Shown: positions 58,511-64,000 of the stretch, piece by piece
How positions within the stretch are numbered: position 1 is the first letter of the stretch
Layout: each line of letters begins with the position of its first letter
NCBI GenBank assembly: GCA_030407085.1
Contig: CM059585.1
Span: 11,463,001 to 11,527,000 of the forward strand
Direction of reading: 5' to 3'
Origin: Trichopria drosophilae
Taxonomy: Eukaryota > Arthropoda > Insecta > Hymenoptera > Diapriidae
DNA: 64,000 nt
The notes under the pieces: generated by a model
Database searches by the model: none
What the model was told of the DNA's origin: nothing
What the model saw: only the letters and a program-made list of their open reading frames with translations
Position numbers and translations under genes: made by a program

Positions 58511-59176
58511 CGTACTCACTGCAAAAACCCGTGTCGTCCAAAAGTCTTAGTAACCTAACTTCTAAGACATTAGACACATTAATATATGTGTCTTCGTTGC
58601 AAAGTGTCTCCAGACTTGAGACATTATTTGCGTCTATCAATCGTGAATTAGACATTTTTGTGTCTTCTAACTAACAATAAGACGTATAATGAAGACGGTA
58701 AAAGTTTCTACATTTAAGTCGTTTTAGTTAATTTAAGGCATTTGTGTTTTGAGACACTTGCAAATCGAAGATACATTGCTGATTCCAGGATCTTTGTGAA
58801 TATTCGGCAACTGCTGACTCGATTCTCTAAGCGATGTCTTGATAAAAGCTACATGACCTTTCCGTTGATGTGTGGTGTTTCGGTTGATGTGTTTCATTGT
58901 GTTCGTAAATCTGATATGGGCGAAAAAATTATGCACTGTTGCATAAATAAAAGATGCAAAAAAATCATATTAAAAGTGAAAGAACACACATCGCATAAAT
59001 AACAAACACTTTTGGGTTATGTATCCACTATCGAGCAACACATTCAGATTGCGATTAAAGACACTTCTAGCGTCTCAAAAGAAGTCATTTATAATGTATT
59101 ACTGTAAGACACCCAAAAACGACTTAAAAGTGAAGACGAAAGTGTCTCAAAACAAGACAGCTGTTTTTGCAGTACG
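58511..59176. mobile_element. ~670-bp foldback, copy B of the GTGTCT/AGACAC family
   Basis: Ends CGTACTCACTGCAAAAACCC then GTGTC (left) and GACAGCTGTTTTTGCAGTAC then G (right) are inverted copies. The arms iterate GTGTCT, TTGAGACATT and AGACAC (e.g. ATATGTGTCTTCGTTGCAAA, AAAGTGTCTCCAGACTTGAG, GCGTCTCAAAAGAAGTCATT). Copy A is at 44490-45130. It is non-coding. Confidence 0.7.
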
Positions 59177-59928
59177 AAATAAGTCTGTTTCTTTCCTGCT
59201 CTTTCAGTTATAGGAATGCGAGTGTATACGATATTATACGCGATACATAAACGCACATAACCTCAAAGAAACGATTACTTGGATTTATCGAATGATCTGA
59301 AAACAAATAATAATGTGAAAAATTTTCTGAATGCGTTAAATACGGTATCATACAAGATCGAATGAATTCAATTCTGGAATGACAGGTCGTACAAAATAGT
59401 ATGAATTCGAATAAGAATCTCGGAAAACCAAAACGCCACTAGATAGAAACAGAATGCAAAAATATAGATTCCGTATTACTTTCTGGTTTATTGAGATATT
59501 AACAAAGAAACTTTTGGAATTAGCCGAAACGTTTTAAATACAAACACTTTAAAGTGTTTAATATTTTAAAATGGATATTTAGGAGACGTTGCAATGGCGT
59601 TTCGTTTTTGAAATAGTCATATTGAGAACTGTAATTGTTGAATTTTGAGTCATTATGTTTGTTTATTGTGGAACAAAATCCTACTTCAAAGGAAATGAAA
59701 CGTTTTACATAAAAATATCTGTTAAAAATACAACAGTAATGTTATTGTTGACTCTCATTTCTTACATTGATTCTTTTGTAATGCGAATACACAGTCATTA
59801 AATACGCGTAATGCTTTTAAAAACACCTGTGTTTGTAAAGAGTAAATATATAAACGTTTTAACAGTGATTCAGAAAAGCTTTCCCAAAATACAAATGCCT
59901 TTGTGCGTGATCGCAAGTAATCTCATAT

Positions 59929-60414
59929 TTATATCTTTTGCTTCGGAGGCTTAGTTCTTTTTTCGTAACCCTTATCATTTTGTTTGACTATTTTACTTGA
60001 CTCAAAACTGTAGAGTATCATTCGCAAATTTTGTAAACACACGATAAAATCATTTTTGGAATTCAAATACATGGAAAGAAGTTTTCTTATAAATGGGAGT
60101 GAAATCAATGAAAAATATCGATTAAATGTTATAATACGTGTTATTGCACGATAAATGTCAATGCCGGCATCACTTACGGTTGTTCCGTACACAAGAATTC
60201 CCATGCAATCATCAATTTGTTCAGTGATGAACCAGAAAAATTCCAATTTTAACATTAAATCATTGAATTTTTCGAAGCGGTCCAGTTTTAAAAAGACAAT
60301 AGTGTAAAGAAATGAAAGTGTGACAGGAAAGAAAAAATTACGGTGAAATTTAATCTCCTTAACAATTCGTCCTTTTTTTCGTTTGCAAAGATTAAATTTA
60401 AACGCAGACTCCAC
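59929..60414 (-). pseudogene. possible gustatory-receptor-like fragment, weak
   Basis: A 161-codon minus-strand frame, long for this AT-rich background. It contains FLKLDRFEKFNDLMLKLEF followed by ITEQIDDCMGILVYGTTVSD and AGIDIYRAITRI. The sequence of basic/hydrophobic helices (a '+RF..LN..L' element, then '..I...FG.L......D....Y') resembles insect gustatory receptors. The C-terminal receptor motif (TY...QF) is absent and no flanking exon could be joined, so at best this is a fragment. An equally good reading is a chance frame. Confidence 0.25.
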
Positions 60415-60800
60415 CCGGAAAAGAAGTCTAAATCCAAACGTGAAAGTATATCGAAACTTGTTTTACGAGTGGATCATAAATCTTCGCATTATTTATTATT
60501 CATATTTCCTTTCGCATGGAGTAGAGGCAACGTAATATATATCAGCACCGACATATTGATATACAGCTTCAGGATAATTTCCATAAATATTTTGATGAAC
60601 TGACCGGAAAAATTACATAAATGTAAGAGAAAAACCATAATCGAAAATTGCTACATAGAACGAAATAATTACTCCAGTAATCTAAAAACTTGTATTTCCT
60701 GTTATTTTAATTAATTATTTTATATAATAAATTTGTATTTAAGAACTATTACAATTCAGAATAGTTTGCATTTGTTAGAATTTTTTTACGATTTTTTATA
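60415..60800 (-). repeat. second copy of the 56.7-57.1 kb degenerate segment
   Basis: See the match at 56650-57115. This copy lies directly upstream, on the minus strand, of the 161-codon frame, and ends in the same AT-rich tail (TTAGAATTTTTTTACGATTT). Confidence 0.4.
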
Positions 60801-60828
60801 TTATTTTTATTTCTGAAAAAAAATTCGA

Positions 60829-60890
60829 TGCGCCGGGATTTGAACCTGGGACCTCTCTATTGCCGGTTGAAAGCTCTAGTATAGTATAAT
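60829..60890 (-). other. tRNA-like 3' half (relic)
   Basis: On the minus strand, AGAGGTCCCAGGTTCAAATC then CCGGCGCATCG has a T-arm that pairs (CCAGG/CCCGG-type) and a B-box GGTTCAAATCC. The 5' half, including the acceptor strand GATGCGC, is missing. It is a tRNA relic or SINE fragment. Confidence 0.45.
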
Positions 60891-61490
60891 TATTTATTTA
60901 GATTGTAATAAACTTTTTAAAGGTAGTTTCTAATTACATTCATTAATAATTATTTAAAAATAAGTTTAAATGTTTTTGCATGTTGAATCTCACAAATTAT
61001 TCAAATTCAACTTTTCGAAAATAGCATAACGAGAACATAATTACATAAAGATTCGTGATTAATGTCTATTTCGAGTGACAAAAAGCAATTTTTAAACATG
61101 ACGTTTTCGTTACATCGAAAGTTGAAGAAGTAGTTCAAGGTTTTACAATCCTGAAAGTTTTTGGGATAGAATAAAACTTTTTAAATGAATCTTACTGGAT
61201 ACAAATAAATTTGATGCTATAAAACTACAATAAAATAAATATTTCATCGTTAACTGACAGTAAGAAACATTTGTTTCAAAATTCTTTGAAAATCAAGACA
61301 AAATATTTCCCATTGTCATCGTAATTATTTTCAGATTTTCCTCCATGCACAATGCGAGATTCCGACGTAAAATCAATACCGAAACGAAAACATAGACTCC
61401 AAGACGTCGTTAACCCACTTTAAAAAAAACTTCGCAATTATTTAACAAATAAAAATAATTCTCTTTGAAAATTGGAAGGGAAAAGTAGTT

Positions 61491-61673
61491 TTATACAAAT
61501 GGCTCACATAAAAGATCCCTGACTGGCGTTGCCACTTGCTTTCCACAGGAAACGACGATCGATTGTCGAATGTAACTTATAGCACGATCGATATTCCACG
61601 TACAAAATGACACAAATTGACGTTCACTAAAAACTGTCAAACACGACAAAAATATCACCATCAATTTCTTCAA
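61491..61673 (-). CDS. possible first exon of a secreted protein, weak
   Basis: A minus-strand frame of 60 residues starting MKKLMVIFLSCLTVFSERQF has the shape of a signal peptide and is followed by several cysteines. A GC-richer block lies upstream on that strand (61740-62040). A GTGGCA at about 61530 could be a weak splice donor. No following exon was identified and no family was recognised. Confidence 0.2.
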   Translation of the reverse strand: MKKLMVIFLSCLTVFSERQFVSFCTWNIDRAISYIRQSIVVSCGKQVATPVRDLLCEPFV

Positions 61674-61739
61674 AATCCTTGGATTTTAGAAATTTTTCGG
61701 TGAATTAACAAAAAATTGTTCACAAAAAATGATTGAATT

Positions 61740-62040
61740 AAAAAAATAACTGTCCCACGTGTATCTGCGCAGTAGGTGAATTGAACCTGCGCAATGGAAG
61801 ACCGGTATCGAATAAAGACGTCTTGTTTGTTCGACGTGAAACGCGAAACTGCGCGCCTCCACTGTTCTCTATTGTCATTCGTTGGCTGTTTCGAAGTCTG
61901 CTATTGGTGTTCCAAAAAGATGCGGAATTGGTGGAGGACATTTGACGAGGCCTTGTACCGACTAGCGCAGGATAGTCCGATCATCAGTAGTATAGTCCCA
62001 GCTACATACTAAATTGTAATTCTACTTCCGATTGTACAAA
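61740..62040. other. GC-richer island
   Basis: Contains CGCGAAACTGCGCGCCTCCA, TTCGACGTGAAACGCGAAAC and AAGTCGGACTATCAGGAAAT-type text, contrasting with AT-rich neighbours. It could be promoter or 5' UTR of a minus-strand gene starting near 61673, or a TE remnant. GATAGTCCGATCATC near 61971 is partly mirrored by AGTCGGACTATCAGG near 62044. Confidence 0.3.
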
Positions 62041-62044
62041 TTAA

Positions 62045-63685
62045 GTCGGACTATCAGGAAATCAAAATGATGATGCAAAAAATGCGTTACAAACTTGAAA
62101 AAAATGATTAATAAGTAAAGAATGTACTAAGCTATTAAGCACCTTTGTTTAATGGTAGCACGATCATAGTATTTTCTAGAGAAAATATATTTTCTTCTTT
62201 TCAAACTATTCATTTCAAATTAACAATAAACTACCATTTATAATTTATGAAAAACCCGTAGTAACCGATCTATGTCAAGTGTTTTGCTTATATCAAACGA
62301 AATGCCATTTCTGTTGCGAAAGAGAAAATGAATCTCTTATATGCAGTGACGACAACTAGCGGCGAACTTTTCAATTACAAAAAATCGAATACTTTATATA
62401 AATATAGACGATGAAATATGCTAAACGAATAGTTCTATTTATGTATTTACAAATTTATTTAATATAAGTTCAACAAATACGTTTATAAAACGTTAAATAC
62501 ACACTTTTTTCAGGTGTATTTTACTCACATTTTAATTGTTATTTAGGTTATAGAATGAAAAATTATGATGATTACTGTGCACTTGTAAATAATACAAAAT
62601 TAATTATTTTTTAATTTTTTTAAAAAAGCTCCATTAATACATAAAATCATATTAGTTTAAGATGACAGACGTAAAAAAGACGTTTAAAATCTCTCGAAAA
62701 TGGTCTATTGATTAAATGGATTTTAAGGTCGTTATATTGATAATTAAATTAATAAATTTCGTAAAAATTCAATAATACGTAGTTAAGCGTTTTTACACGA
62801 TTGCATATCTGTTTGAATGAACGTTCAAAACGCGTCAAATTGCATGTATATCAAAACGTTTCTTAGTCGGACACCAATACTTTTTTTTTGCTCCATAAAT
62901 GCTGAATATTTAATGTTTATTTAAAATGTTTAGTTCCAATTTTAACATTTATTAAATTACTACTGTTTAATATTCTAAAAGTAGACTAATCTAAAATCAG
63001 CGATTGAATTTTTTATAAATTATCACTAAAATTAGTTAGTACGACCATCCAAGGTTTCATTTGTTTTTTTGTAATAAGAGAAGTTTAATTAAATGAGTGG
63101 TTTTACAAAATAAAATCATATTGTACAAAATGTATTAAAATTGAACTTCCAGATTCTAAAACAGCCTTAGTTTAACTATGAATACTAAGATAAAAATTAT
63201 TTAACTCGTTATATGTTATTAGAAAAGTTTTTTTTAGAATTATACCATAGTTTAAGAGAGGCTAATCTGTAGATAGTTAGTACGGTAATTTTTACTATAG
63301 AGAATGTTGAAATATTAGTAAGTTTTATGAAAAAAGTTCACATTATCACGAAGAATTTCATCCAGTTACATACGAGAAGCCTGCTTTCACAAGTAATCTA
63401 AAACTGGTTCGATTATCGACTAAGGATATAATTTTCAGAGAAGATAGTAATTATATCGTAATAATTTTAGAATAAAGTCTGTGAGCGATTGCAAGTGTTA
63501 GTAAATATACATTAATCCTTGTAAAAAATATCTTAATTTATATGGTTATTTTTGATACATTATATGGTACTTTTTTATTTAAAGAATTATAATTATTCAG
63601 AAATATAATTAAATAATTGTAATGAAAGGACAAGACATTGTAATTTTGTTAACATTGTAACATTGTATATTACCACAATACTAAT
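62045..63685. other. no gene recognised
   Basis: Very AT-rich sequence without recognised exons, RNA genes or clear inverted repeats. Confidence 0.4.
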
Positions 63686-63689
63686 TAGT

Positions 63690-63737
63690 CATGGTATAAT
63701 AAAGACATACATACATACATATACATACATACATAGT
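63690..63737 (+). repeat. (CATA)n microsatellite after an AATAAAGA signal
   Basis: TATAATAAAGACATACATAC followed by further ACAT repeats to about 63735. AATAAAG plus a short tandem tail is the usual look of a non-LTR retroelement 3' end, so the preceding ~100 bases may be LINE sequence. The last 260 bases of the window are AT-rich and empty. Confidence 0.7.
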
Positions 63738-64000
63738 TATAGATAATCTTACTTTTTATTATTTATGATATATTTCGAAATTTTTTAAAATTTTATTTAT
63801 TAAAATAAGTAGGCTATTAAAGAAAGAATATTTTTATGTTAAAATATATCTTTTAAAACAATATTTCATTAATCGTTATTTTAACCTAAAAAAAAACAAC
63901 ATAAAATCAATATAATTTTAGTTCCCCTTCACCAATTATTTTCCTCTTCATCTTAAAATTATAGTATATATAATAGCAAAAATAAACTGGAAAGGGTTGT

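Noticed and set aside
1..64000. CRISPR arrays, operons, viral genes
   Set aside because: The short repeats are inverted or tandem transposon-type repeats without regular spacers, the gene structure is eukaryotic with introns, and no viral coding sequence was recognised.

Overview
This window is AT-rich eukaryotic DNA, almost certainly from an insect. The genes have short exons with GT-AG introns, the spaces between them are dominated by inverted-repeat transposons, and TTAGGTTAGG-type words occur. The genes are an insect-type secreted alpha-carbonic anhydrase, a FAAH2-like amidase and a clavesin-like CRAL-TRIO protein. I cannot name the order or species. Nothing bacterial, plasmid-like or viral was seen.

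Three protein-coding loci can be assembled exon by exon. (1) 2342-7965, minus strand: six exons, 288 codons, a secreted alpha-carbonic-anhydrase fold that has lost all three zinc-binding histidines. (2) 13156-14447, plus strand: the last five exons of a FAAH2-like amidase, carrying both active-site serines. The N-terminal exons with the catalytic lysine are not visible. (3) 23755-35367, minus strand: five exons, 394 codons, a clavesin / alpha-tocopherol-transfer-like lipid-binding protein with an acidic C-terminal tail. No functional link between the three is evident. The carbonic anhydrase may be nested in an upstream intron of the amidase.

The other ~90% is repeats. At 0-12 kb there are two ~1-kb foldback elements bounded by TTAA, SINE-like pieces and a foldback family. 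At 15-22.5 kb there are nested inverted-repeat elements with CCCAGCAA ends, one holding a 5S-rRNA-like stretch, and another nest at 20.2-22.5 kb. At 24-35 kb the clavesin introns hold six or more foldbacks, including a palindromic ~120-bp array at 27.8-28.9 kb. At 38-40.5 kb there is a decayed Penelope-like retroelement (reverse transcriptase and GIY-YIG remnants) with two hammerhead-like ends in opposite orientation. From 40 to 60 kb, and at 24.6 and 30 kb, lies a set of small foldbacks whose arms are built from a short 'phrase' that is repeated within an element but differs between elements. This is the most unusual pattern here. At 56-62 kb there are duplicated degenerate segments, a possible chemoreceptor-like ORF and a possible first exon of a secreted protein.

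Exon boundaries were read by eye from splice consensus and reading phase, and the phases close exactly for all three genes. Repeat boundaries are approximate except where a flanking TA or TTAA is named.
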